In this document: positions 19,104 through 27,152 of the stretch, one piece after another | How the letters are laid out: each line of letters begins with the position of its first letter | Position numbering within the stretch: position 1 is the first letter of the stretch | Origin: Mucilaginibacter phyllosphaerae | GTDB taxonomy: Bacteria > Bacteroidota > Bacteroidia > Sphingobacteriales > Sphingobacteriaceae | Assembly: GCF_004378255.1 (NCBI RefSeq) | Contig: NZ_SNQG01000001.1 | Span: 434,001 to 498,000 of the forward strand | Direction: 5' to 3' | DNA: 64,000 nucleotides | The notes under the pieces: model-generated | Told to the model about the DNA's origin: nothing | The model's database searches: none | The model's input: the letters and a program-made list of their open reading frames with translations, nothing else | Translations under genes and position numbers: made by a program

Positions 19104-21407
19104 ATGAAAACTACTATAAAAATTGCTAAGTTAGAGCTTAGTTTGCTGTTCTACTCCCCCATTGCCTGGTTTTTATCTGTGGTATTTATATTTCAGTGTG
19201 GGTTGCTTTACACCTCGCAGATAGAAACATTCCTTACCTATCAAAACATTGGGGGCGATATGCTCCACAATCTCAGTTTTTTAACCTCAAATGTTTTCGG
19301 CATGCGATCCGGCCTTTACGGCGATGTGCTTAACAAGGTTTACCTGTACCTGCCTTTATTAACCATGGGCCTCATCAGCCGTGAAATAAGCAGCGGCACT
19401 ATCAAACTGCTGTATTCATCCCCGGTTAAGATCAGGCAGATCGTATTAGGCAAGTTTGCATCCTTAATGGTTTATAATTTATTGCTTGTTGCAGTGCTGG
19501 CAATATTTGTGCTTACAGCAACTTTCAACATAAAGCATGCAGATACCGGCTTGTTGCTGGCCGGGCTGCTGGCCATATATCTGTTGCTTTGCGCCTATGC
19601 CGCCATTGGTTTGTTTATGTCATGCCTCACATCTTACCAGATAGTTGCGGCTATAAGTACGCTGGTTGTTTTTGCTATTTTAGCTTACATCGGTAATGTT
19701 GGGCAAAACATGGCAGCATTCCGTAGCCTCAGCTATTTCCTGTCTATGAATGGCCGGGCCGAAAAGATCATTTACGGCTTAATAAATACCAAGGATGTTG
19801 CTTACTTTATCATAATAATTTGCTTGTTCCTGGCTTTTAGCATCATTAAACTGCATGCCGCACGCGAAACAAAAGCAGCAAACCGCATTATCGCCGGGCG
19901 TTACCTATTAGTTTTATTTTTAGGTATTGTAGCAGGTTATCTAACCTCTTTACCCGGTTTTATAGGTTATTATGACCCTACTGCCCATCAGTCGCAAACA
20001 CTTACTCCAAGTACGCAAAAGGTTTTAAAAGACATTGGCGACGCCCCGCTGCAGATCACTTCCTACATTAACCTGCTCGATCAGCGGTTTGGAATGGGCG
20101 CCCCCTCCTTTCGTAATTACGAAAAAGAGCGCTGGGAGCCATATTTAAGGTTTAAACCCAATATTACTTTTAAATATGTGTATTACTACGATGAGCCAAG
20201 CGCCGACCAGCAGCTGCACCGCAATTACCCCGGTAAAACGCTAAAACAAATTGCCGAACAAAGCGCAAAGTCCTGGAAACTTGATATTAACGATTTTAAG
20301 TCGCCTCAGGAGATCCGTAAAATAATTGATCTGAAGCCCGAGCTTAACCGCTACGTCATGCAGCTTACTTATAAGGGCCGCAGCACCTTCCTGCGCCTGT
20401 TTGACGATCAGCTGCAATTCCCCTCAGAAACCGAAACCAGCGCTGCCTTAAAACGCCTTACCGTAAAACTGCCAAAAGTATTATTTGCACAAGGCGATTT
20501 TGAGCGCAGCATAAACAAACTCAGCGACAAGGACTATGGATCCTTTGTAAGCCAGATAGTTAACCGCAACGCTATGGTAAACCAGGGCTTCGATACCGAT
20601 AGTATCAACCTGTCCAGACAAACCATTCCGCAGGATATTTCGGCCCTGGTAATTGCCGATCCAAAGATTGCCTTTAAACCTGCTGTATTAGCTAAGATCC
20701 ATCAGTATATCAATAACGGGGGCAATTTACTGGTAGCTACAGAACCGGGTAAACAGGCCATTATCAACCCGCTTATCAATCCATTGGGAATCAGCCTGAT
20801 GAATGGCATTATCATACAAAAAAGCAAGGATCTTGGCCCTGATGTGGTGATGGCTGCTTTAACCCCCAAGGCAGCAGGGTTATCGCAGTCGCTAAAATAT
20901 GATTTGGATAAACAGGTAAAAATAAGCATGCCCGGTGCGGCAGGTTTAACCTATAGCAAAAATAGCTTATATAATATTGATAATCTGTTTGTTACGAATG
21001 AAAAAACATCGTGGGTGAGGGCAGATAAACTGATTCCCGACTCTGCCGAAATTGTTTTTGATGCCAAAAATGGCGATAAAAGAATACCGGTACCTACGGC
21101 GCTGGCGCTGACCAGGCAGATCAATGGTAAACAACAGCGCATTATGGTTGCAGGGGATGCAGACTTCCTGAGTTCGGCACAGATAAGTGGCTGGGAATCA
21201 GCTAACCGCGATTTTTATATGCCTTTAATGGGCTGGTTTACCTATGGCCAATTCCCCATTAACACGAACAGGCCGGCCTCTGAAGACAACCGCTTAAACA
21301 TAACCGACAACGGCCTTATGTTACTGAAAATCATTTATTTAGGTATTTTACCCGGCCTGATTATACTATGCGGGGCAGGCTTTTTGATCAGCCGGAAAAG
21401 AAAATAA
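19104..21407 (+). CDS. Fused GldF-like ABC permease and GldG-like auxiliary protein
   Basis: 767 aa. Residues 1-275 form an ABC-2 permease with about six transmembrane segments and the conserved cytoplasmic loop LISREISSGTIKLLYSSPV (about 92-110). Residues about 285-735 form a GldG-type extracytoplasmic domain (ABC_transp_aux) opened by another transmembrane helix (YLLVLFLGIVAGYLTSLPGF) and containing the dinucleotide-fold-like stretch LLVATEPGK near 545. A C-terminal helix (about 738-760) is followed by RKRK. In Flavobacterium GldF (about 240 aa) and GldG (about 560 aa) are separate, so this is a fusion. There is no frameshift. Transport substrate unknown. Confidence 0.85.
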   Translation: MKTTIKIAKLELSLLFYSPIAWFLSVVFIFQCGLLYTSQIETFLTYQNIGGDMLHNLSFLTSNVFGMRSGLYGDVLNKVYLYLPLLTMGLISREISSGTIKLLYSSPVKIRQIVLGKFASLMVYNLLLVAVLAIFVLTATFNIKHADTGLLLAGLLAIYLLLCAYAAIGLFMSCLTSYQIVAAISTLVVFAILAYIGNVGQNMAAFRSLSYFLSMNGRAEKIIYGLINTKDVAYFIIIICLFLAFSIIKLHAARETKAANRIIAGRYLLVLFLGIVAGYLTSLPGFIGYYDPTAHQSQTLTPSTQKVLKDIGDAPLQITSYINLLDQRFGMGAPSFRNYEKERWEPYLRFKPNITFKYVYYYDEPSADQQLHRNYPGKTLKQIAEQSAKSWKLDINDFKSPQEIRKIIDLKPELNRYVMQLTYKGRSTFLRLFDDQLQFPSETETSAALKRLTVKLPKVLFAQGDFERSINKLSDKDYGSFVSQIVNRNAMVNQGFDTDSINLSRQTIPQDISALVIADPKIAFKPAVLAKIHQYINNGGNLLVATEPGKQAIINPLINPLGISLMNGIIIQKSKDLGPDVVMAALTPKAAGLSQSLKYDLDKQVKISMPGAAGLTYSKNSLYNIDNLFVTNEKTSWVRADKLIPDSAEIVFDAKNGDKRIPVPTALALTRQINGKQQRIMVAGDADFLSSAQISGWESANRDFYMPLMGWFTYGQFPINTNRPASEDNRLNITDNGLMLLKIIYLGILPGLIILCGAGFLISRKRK

Positions 21408-21446
21408 ATTGAAAATCTTCTTCGTTCTTTATATCAGTTAATAGTT

Positions 21447-21478
21447 AAGCGCCTGCGTAGAAGACAGGTGCTTTTTTT
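21447..21478 (+). terminator. Intrinsic terminator after the ABC genes
   Basis: AAGCGCCTG (21447-21455) pairs with CAGGTGCTT (21465-21473) with one G-U pair and a 9-nt loop, followed directly by a run of seven T (the last two bases of the stem included). It lies 40 bp after the permease stop. The remaining stretch to 21602 shows nothing recognisable. Confidence 0.85.
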
Positions 21479-21602
21479 ATTAAAAATCAATTTAGGCAGG
21501 CTTTTTCAGCACAAAATGACGACCAAAAATCACCAAAAAACGCCCCTGAATCACCCTCGAAGTAACCATAAATTACCTTTCCGGAGCCCCCGGTCGCCGG
21601 CC

Positions 21603-22091
21603 TTAATTTTCGTTTTGTTTTAAACGGTTTATGATCATGTTTGCCACGGCCTGCACCGTTTGATGGATGATGTCTTCGCATGATCCCCCAAACACTTTCC
21701 GGAATTTTAGCTGCTCGCTTAAATAGTAAGCATGCACAAACATGGTGCCCACCGGCTTCTGTTCCGTTTCACTGCCGCCGGGGGTGGTAAGGCCGGTAAC
21801 GGCCACATAAATATCCGCATCGATAATGCTCGGGAGCCGGCGGGCCATCTCGCGGGTCACCTCTTCAGATTCGGGGGTGAACTGTTCGATCAGGCTTTGC
21901 GGTACGCCTAATATGCTTTGCTTTAGCGTTGCATCGTAACAAACAATACTGCCCTTGAGGATCTTGCCCGACTCTGGCGCCAGGGCAAATTCAGAACAGA
22001 GCCAGCCTGCCGTGGCGCTTTCTGCAAAGGCGATGGTAAGCCCTTGTTTTGCAAGTAGTTTACTGCATTCCAATATACTTTTTTCTGCCAT
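21603..22091 (-). CDS. CinA C-terminal domain amidohydrolase (PncC-like)
   Basis: About 162 aa from the ATG at 22091 (MAEKSILECSKLLAKQGL), which follows the DUF6766 stop by 7 bp; a longer frame to 22127 would overlap that gene. The stand-alone CinA-C fold is shown by FAESATAGWLCSEFA (about residue 20; ESxTxG region), GSIVCYDATLKQSILGVP and a glycine-rich AVTGLTTPGGSE segment (about 105). Family members deamidate nicotinamide mononucleotide to nicotinic acid mononucleotide in NAD recycling; some relatives lack activity. It closes an operon with a membrane protein and a Rieske oxidoreductase. Confidence 0.85.
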   Translation of the reverse strand: MAEKSILECSKLLAKQGLTIAFAESATAGWLCSEFALAPESGKILKGSIVCYDATLKQSILGVPQSLIEQFTPESEEVTREMARRLPSIIDADIYVAVTGLTTPGGSETEQKPVGTMFVHAYYLSEQLKFRKVFGGSCEDIIHQTVQAVANMIINRLKQNEN

Positions 22092-22098
22092 ATATGGT

Positions 22099-22755
22099 TT
22101 ACTTTCCGGTTTCTGAATGTGGTGCATCTACCGGTTTTGATTCCGGCGAGCCTTTTTGCCGCAGATAAATGGTTAACACAACGATAGACAGCACCGATAA
22201 AAACTCACTTTGCCAGTTCTGGAAGGTTTCGAACCAAAACCTTGGCTCTGCCAGATAGGCGCCAAGCCCCTCTGCCGGTTTCCCTTTGATCAGCTGCTCG
22301 CTGTTATGATCCAGCCAACTGCCGTAAAGGTGCATCCACCAGCTAAAAAAGAACAAGGCAAAAAATACGATAGCAAGCGAATTGCTGTAAAGCTTAAGCC
22401 ACAGCCCGCCTTTACGCACCGGCCAGGGGGCATCTTTGGCTGCCCGGGGTTCGCGGTCTACCTCTTCTGCCTCATCCAGGCTTTTGGATTCTGCCGACCC
22501 TTGCTGGCGAAGCCCTACCGTAAGCACCACATATAAAGCCATTTGTAAAAATTCGCTCTGAAAGTTCTCGAACGTTGCCGATACAAAATGCCCCGTATGC
22601 AGATAGGCCCCAAACCCAATCTGCGGCGTATGCTCGTCTTTCAATTCCGTATTATACTCCTTCCAGCCGGTAAATGCCTGCGCGCAAAGCGCCAGTATAA
22701 ATAATAGGATAAACACTATGCTTAACCCGTTGCGATAAAAGATGCCTTTCTTCAT
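22099..22755 (-). CDS. DUF6766-type integral membrane protein with internal duplication
   Basis: 218 aa made of two similar halves. Each half has a transmembrane segment, an extracytoplasmic stretch, the motif F(E/Q)N(F/W)QSEFL (about residues 60 and 180) and a second transmembrane segment ending in LRQ(Q/K)GS(A/P)ESK. Four membrane helices are predicted. The function is unknown. It sits 32 bp after the Rieske/FAD gene and 7 bp before the CinA-C gene, a grouping I recall from stress-response islands in several bacteria. Confidence 0.75.
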   Translation of the reverse strand: MKKGIFYRNGLSIVFILLFILALCAQAFTGWKEYNTELKDEHTPQIGFGAYLHTGHFVSATFENFQSEFLQMALYVVLTVGLRQQGSAESKSLDEAEEVDREPRAAKDAPWPVRKGGLWLKLYSNSLAIVFFALFFFSWWMHLYGSWLDHNSEQLIKGKPAEGLGAYLAEPRFWFETFQNWQSEFLSVLSIVVLTIYLRQKGSPESKPVDAPHSETGK

Positions 22756-22787
22756 GATACGATAGCTGCCATGGCAATAACAGCTTG

Positions 22788-24320
22788 TTATACCTTGGCC
22801 AGGTTTTTAGTGGCCGGGCCTGTTAATACGCAGCCATCAATATTGTAACGGGCGCCATGGCAGGGGCAATCCCAGCTTTTTTCTTCGCTGTTCCAGTTTA
22901 CAATACAGCCGGCGTGGGTGCATACCGGGTTAAGCGCATGCAGGGTGCCGGCATCATCGCGGTAGGCCGCAACCTTTTTGCCATTAACCTCTACCAGTTT
23001 ACCGGTGCCCTTTGCCAAACTTTTCAGCGAATCGGTTTCCTCGATACCAAACCTGTCGGCCACAAAACGATAGGCCACATCAGCGTTTTCTTTTACAAAT
23101 TCGGTAAAGCTGTCTACAGGTTTAACCCGGCCGGGACTAAACAATTTTTGGTATTTGCTCCCTTTGCCGCTTATCAGGCCGGCCAGTATCTGCCCGGCAA
23201 CACTGCCCAGCATCATCCCGTTACCGTTGTAGCCTGTAGCGCAGTAAATGCCATCTGCCGCCAGCGGCATCTGCCCTATATATGGCAAGCCGTCTGCCGG
23301 TACATAGTACTGGCTTGACCACCGGTACGCTACTTCGGCCACCTCATAATACTTGCGGGTGTACTCCTCCAGGCCGGCAAAAGCCTTTTCGGCATCCTCA
23401 TGTCCGGTTTTATGATCCAGGCCGCCAACCAGTAAAAGTTGTTCCCCTGCTATGCGGTGTGTCCTTACATAATGGTAGGGTTCCTGGCTATCGTAGATCA
23501 GTGCATCCGGGTAATTAGCATCCTTCAGCTTTACGGCCAGTACATAACTGCGGTAGGGCGCACACTCAAAATTTAAAACGTTAATGTTGGGCGGCAGGTG
23601 CGTAGCATAGGCCACGGCCTTCGCTTTGATCTTAATCTCCCCGCTTTCGGCCGTATGCGTATCGCCTGCTGTTGTGATACCGGTAATCAGCGTATCCTGC
23701 AAAATCACACCGCCTAAAGCAATAAAAGCCTTTTGTAAACCCTGCAGATAATTTAATGGCTGAAACTGCGCCTGCCCCTCCCAAAGCAGGGCCTTTTTAA
23801 ACGGCACTGGTGTAGGCACCTCTGCTGTATAAGCAACCGGCACGCCCACCTTGGCGGCGCCCTGGAAAATATCATTCAGCATTTTGGCTTCTTCTTCGGT
23901 TTCGGCATACAGGTAACCGTTCTTCACCTCGTAATCGCAATCTATCTTCAGCTCCTCAATGTTTGTTTTGATCAGGTCAAAGCCATCCTGTATGGCTGCT
24001 GCAAACAATTGGGCACCTGCTTCGCCAAAGGCGCTTTCCGCCTCGCTGTAAGTGGTATCGGCAAAGGTGTTAATGTGGGCGCTGGTGCCGCCTGTAGTAC
24101 CAAAACCAGGCGTATGTGCCTCTGCTATCAGGGTTTTCTTCCCTGCTTTTTGTAAAAGCAGCGCAGCGGTAAGGCCGGTTATTCCGCCGCCAACAATTAA
24201 AGCATCATAAACCGCGCCGGGGTCAAAAACACCCGCCTCATCCATTAATGTTAAGCCTGTTTGCCATGGGCTGTGCTGCGCACCATCCCTTAATACAGCT
24301 TGCTTTTTTGTGTTTGCCAT
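22788..24320 (-). CDS. FAD-dependent oxidoreductase with C-terminal Rieske [2Fe-2S] domain
   Basis: 510 aa. A DadA-like FAD domain opens with the dinucleotide fold ALIVGGGITGLTAALLLQKA (about residues 40-60). FAD closing motif DGLPYIGQM and GYNGNGMMLGSVAG are near 345-375. The C-terminal Rieske domain (about 420-505) has both ligand pairs, CTHAGC and CPCHGA, so the cluster can form. No signal peptide is visible; it should be cytoplasmic. The electron donor is not predictable. It is the first gene of a three-gene minus-strand operon and divergent from a zinc alcohol dehydrogenase by 106 bp. Confidence 0.9.
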   Translation of the reverse strand: MANTKKQAVLRDGAQHSPWQTGLTLMDEAGVFDPGAVYDALIVGGGITGLTAALLLQKAGKKTLIAEAHTPGFGTTGGTSAHINTFADTTYSEAESAFGEAGAQLFAAAIQDGFDLIKTNIEELKIDCDYEVKNGYLYAETEEEAKMLNDIFQGAAKVGVPVAYTAEVPTPVPFKKALLWEGQAQFQPLNYLQGLQKAFIALGGVILQDTLITGITTAGDTHTAESGEIKIKAKAVAYATHLPPNINVLNFECAPYRSYVLAVKLKDANYPDALIYDSQEPYHYVRTHRIAGEQLLLVGGLDHKTGHEDAEKAFAGLEEYTRKYYEVAEVAYRWSSQYYVPADGLPYIGQMPLAADGIYCATGYNGNGMMLGSVAGQILAGLISGKGSKYQKLFSPGRVKPVDSFTEFVKENADVAYRFVADRFGIEETDSLKSLAKGTGKLVEVNGKKVAAYRDDAGTLHALNPVCTHAGCIVNWNSEEKSWDCPCHGARYNIDGCVLTGPATKNLAKV

Positions 24321-24426
24321 ATGTTAATTACAAAATCAGACCCTGATGTGTTTGATAAATTTTAATATTATTAAACAATATATTTTCCTACAAGTTAATA
24401 TAACATACTAATAATAAAAATAAAGC

Positions 24427-25635
24427 ATGAAAGCAGCCGTATTTCACAAACCAGGCGACATCCGTTATGATACCGTAGCAGACCCGCGCATCGAACAGGA
24501 TACCGATGTTATTTTAAAAGTTACCTCTACCGCCATTTGCGGTTCAGACCTGCACATCCTTAGCGGCGGCGTGCCGCAAACCCACCCCATGGTAATGGGC
24601 CACGAGTTTATGGGGATTGTAGAAGAAGTGGGCAAAGGCGTAAGCAAATTAAAAAAGGGCGACCGCGTGGTGGTACCCTTCCCGATAGCCTGCGGGCATT
24701 GCTTTTTTTGCACCCACGGCTCGTCCCCGGCCTGCGAAAACTCCAACTATAAGCATTATGGCCCCAATGGCGATATGGCCGACCAGAAAGGCGCTGCCCT
24801 GTTTGGCTATACCGACCTGTATGGCGGTTACTCGGGCGGGCAGGCAGAGTATGTGCGGGTGCCTTATGCAGATATCAGCCCGCGCATCGTGCCCGATAAT
24901 ATGAGCGATGAACAGGTATTGTTCCTAACGGATATCTTCCCCACGGGCTGGTCGGCTATTGATTGGGCGCAGCTTAAGGGCGGCGAGGTGGTTGCCATAT
25001 TCGGCTCGGGCCCGGTAGGGCTCATGGCGCAAAAAGCCGCCTGGTTAAACGGCGCGGGCCGGGTTATCGCTATCGACCCACTAAACTATCGCCTGGAAAA
25101 AGCAAGGGCGGTTAACAAAGTAGAAACACTTAACCCCGACGAAGTAGATGTGGTGGAAGCGATACGATCGATGACGGGCGGGCGGGGTGCCGATGTTTGT
25201 GTGGATGCCGTAGGCTTTGAGCCCGAACGCAACCTGGTGGATAAAGCCAAAGCACTGTTTAATTTTGAGGTGGGCAGTATGAAGATACTGGATATGGCCT
25301 TTAAGACGGTGCGCCGTATGGGTACCGTATCTATTATGGGTGTATATGGCTCTACCTATGATAATTTCCCGCTGCACCGCCTGTTTGATAAAGGCATTAC
25401 GCTGAAAATGGGCCAGGCGCCCGTGCTGAATTATATAGACCACCTGATAGGCCTGGTTAAGGAAGAAAAAGTAGTGCTGGATGATATTATTACCCACACC
25501 CTGCCACTAAGCGAGGTAACGCACGGATACGACATTTTTGATAAAAAAGAAGAAGACTGCGTAAAGGTGGTGCTTAAGCCCTGGGAACAAACCAAGCCGA
25601 CCGACAACACCAAACCGGTTGAAATTGAAAACTAA
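24427..25635 (+). CDS. Zinc-dependent alcohol dehydrogenase (formaldehyde-dehydrogenase-like MDR)
   Basis: 402 aa. Catalytic zinc ligands lie in STAICGSDLH and GHEFMG (about residues 37-60), the structural zinc loop in CGHCFFCTHGSSPAC (about 90-105), and the NAD(P) fold in VAIFGSGPVGLMAQKAA (about 195). An extended loop after the structural zinc (YKHYGPNGD to GGYSGGQAEY) is typical of the glutathione-independent formaldehyde dehydrogenase subgroup. Substrate remains open. It is followed by an SDR 13 bp later and is divergent from the Rieske oxidoreductase, so the two directions may share regulation. Confidence 0.88.
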   Translation: MKAAVFHKPGDIRYDTVADPRIEQDTDVILKVTSTAICGSDLHILSGGVPQTHPMVMGHEFMGIVEEVGKGVSKLKKGDRVVVPFPIACGHCFFCTHGSSPACENSNYKHYGPNGDMADQKGAALFGYTDLYGGYSGGQAEYVRVPYADISPRIVPDNMSDEQVLFLTDIFPTGWSAIDWAQLKGGEVVAIFGSGPVGLMAQKAAWLNGAGRVIAIDPLNYRLEKARAVNKVETLNPDEVDVVEAIRSMTGGRGADVCVDAVGFEPERNLVDKAKALFNFEVGSMKILDMAFKTVRRMGTVSIMGVYGSTYDNFPLHRLFDKGITLKMGQAPVLNYIDHLIGLVKEEKVVLDDIITHTLPLSEVTHGYDIFDKKEEDCVKVVLKPWEQTKPTDNTKPVEIEN

Positions 25636-25648
25636 AACAAACTATACG

Positions 25649-26446
25649 ATGGAAAATCAAAGAAAAACAGCACTGATAACAGGCGCCACTAATGGTATTG
25701 GCTATGAACTGGCCAGGCTTTTTGCTAAAGATAAGTATAACCTGATAATTGTTGCCCGCACGCAGGCCGAACTGGACAGCAAGGCGGCAGAGTTTAGGCA
25801 GATGGGTGTAGAAGTAACCGCCATTGCCAAAGATCTTTCTAAAATGGAAGAGGCACAAGCGCTTTGCAGCGAGGTTGCCCAGCAGGTTGATGTTTTGGTG
25901 AACGATGCCGGGCAGGGTGTTTACGGCCTATTTAAAGATACCGACCTGCAGCGCGAACTGGACATTATCCATTTAAATATCTGCGCCACCGTTATTTTAA
26001 CCAAGCACTTTGTAAAACAAATGGCTGCCCGCGGCGAAGGTAAAATACTCAATTTAGGGTCGATTGCCGGCAAACTGCCCGGCCCTTGGCAGGCGGTGTA
26101 CCATGCTACCAAAGCCTTTGTACTCTCTTTCACCACCGCAATCCGCGAAGAAATGAAGGATAGCGGTATTACCTTTACCGCCCTGGTACCCGGTGTTACA
26201 GATACCGACTTTTTTAACAAGGCCGGGATGAACGACAGCAAAATTGTACAGGATAAGGATGCCATGGCAAACCCTGCCGATGTGGCGCAGGACGGTTACG
26301 AGGCATTAATGGCCGGTGATGACCGGGTGATATCGGGCTTTAAGAACAAGGTACAGGTAAGCGCCGCCAACCTGATGCCCGACAGCGCCGTTGCCCATAC
26401 CATGAATATGCAGCAGCAACCGGTAGATGAGCAGCCGAACAATTAA
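25649..26446 (+). CDS. SDR-family short-chain dehydrogenase
   Basis: 265 aa from the ATG at 25649 (MENQRKTALITGATNGIGYE); an upstream ATG at 25619 would overlap the previous gene and adds non-family residues. The cofactor motif TGATNGIG (TGxxxGxG), the NDAGQG variant of NNAG (about residue 88), catalytic Ser in LNLGSIAG (about 140) and YHATK (YxxxK, about 153) are all present. A basic/glutamine position after the second strand (VARTQAE) suggests NADP. Substrate unknown. It is co-transcribed with the zinc dehydrogenase. Confidence 0.9.
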   Translation: MENQRKTALITGATNGIGYELARLFAKDKYNLIIVARTQAELDSKAAEFRQMGVEVTAIAKDLSKMEEAQALCSEVAQQVDVLVNDAGQGVYGLFKDTDLQRELDIIHLNICATVILTKHFVKQMAARGEGKILNLGSIAGKLPGPWQAVYHATKAFVLSFTTAIREEMKDSGITFTALVPGVTDTDFFNKAGMNDSKIVQDKDAMANPADVAQDGYEALMAGDDRVISGFKNKVQVSAANLMPDSAVAHTMNMQQQPVDEQPNN

Positions 26447-26466
26447 AGATCAACCCTAAAATAATA

Positions 26467-26518
26467 GCCGCCACAGCCTTGCGGCGCTTGCAGGCCGGCA
26501 ACCGTACCGGCCTGCTTT
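26467..26518 (+). terminator. Two tandem hairpins after the SDR gene
   Basis: GCCGC (26467-26471) pairs with GCGGC (26481-26485), and GCAGGCCGG (26490-26498) pairs exactly with CCGGCCTGC (26507-26515) around an 8-nt loop, followed by TTT. The second hairpin is a good intrinsic terminator candidate, although the U-tract is short. Confidence 0.6.
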
Positions 26519-26544
26519 AACAAACAGGCCGCTTATCTTATCCT

Positions 26545-26979
26545 ATGCAGCAAGAAGATCTAAACCGCTTTGTGGAAGCACAAAAGGGCGATTACGAAAC
26601 AGCCCTGGCAGAAATTAAGGCGGGTAAAAAACGCAGCCACTGGATGTGGTATATCTTTCCGCAGATGGCGGGGCTGGGATTTTCTGCCCTGTCCAAAAAA
26701 TACGGTATCCGCGATCTGGGCGAGGCAAGGGCTTACCTGGCGCATCCCCTTCTGGGCCCCAGGCTGGTTGCCGTCAGCAGGCAGTTACTGCAGCTACCGG
26801 GTAATAACGCTACACAGATCTTCGGCTCGCCCGATGATCTTAAACTCCGCTCGTGCTTAACCTTATTTGCTTTGGCCTCCCCCGCCCATGAGGTTTTTAA
26901 CCTGGTTTTAAGCAAATTCTTCGATGGTAAGAAAGACCCACACACGCTTGCGTTTTTAAAAGAGGCGGATAAATCCTAA
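26545..26979 (+). CDS. DUF1810 family protein
   Basis: 144 aa, the usual length for DUF1810. Family features seen are the N-terminal DLNRFVEAQKGDYETALAEI, the SHWMWYIFPQMAGLG block (about residues 31-45) and LGPRL with PDDLKLRSCLTLF (about 96-110). It is a small cytoplasmic protein of unknown biochemical role. It sits after the terminator-like hairpins, so it may have its own promoter, while still belonging by position to the redox cassette. Confidence 0.88.
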   Translation: MQQEDLNRFVEAQKGDYETALAEIKAGKKRSHWMWYIFPQMAGLGFSALSKKYGIRDLGEARAYLAHPLLGPRLVAVSRQLLQLPGNNATQIFGSPDDLKLRSCLTLFALASPAHEVFNLVLSKFFDGKKDPHTLAFLKEADKS

Positions 26980-27152
26980 AACCTTACTGCGGAGCAAATA
27001 TTTAATCAAATAAATAAATTTTTACCTCAAACTATAATTTAACAAGCTTGTTTAGTTGAAGTTGCATCTATCATACACACGCACTTTAAGATCCAAGCAG
27101 ACCCGCCGCAACATTTTATTAATTGCATTATTGATTACTAAATTCATAACGG

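Noticed and set aside
27041..27052. 12-bp perfect palindrome AACAAGCTTGTT upstream of the carbamoyltransferase gene
   Set aside because: Exact 12-bp palindromes are expected several times by chance in 64 kb, and no second copy or promoter box supports an operator.
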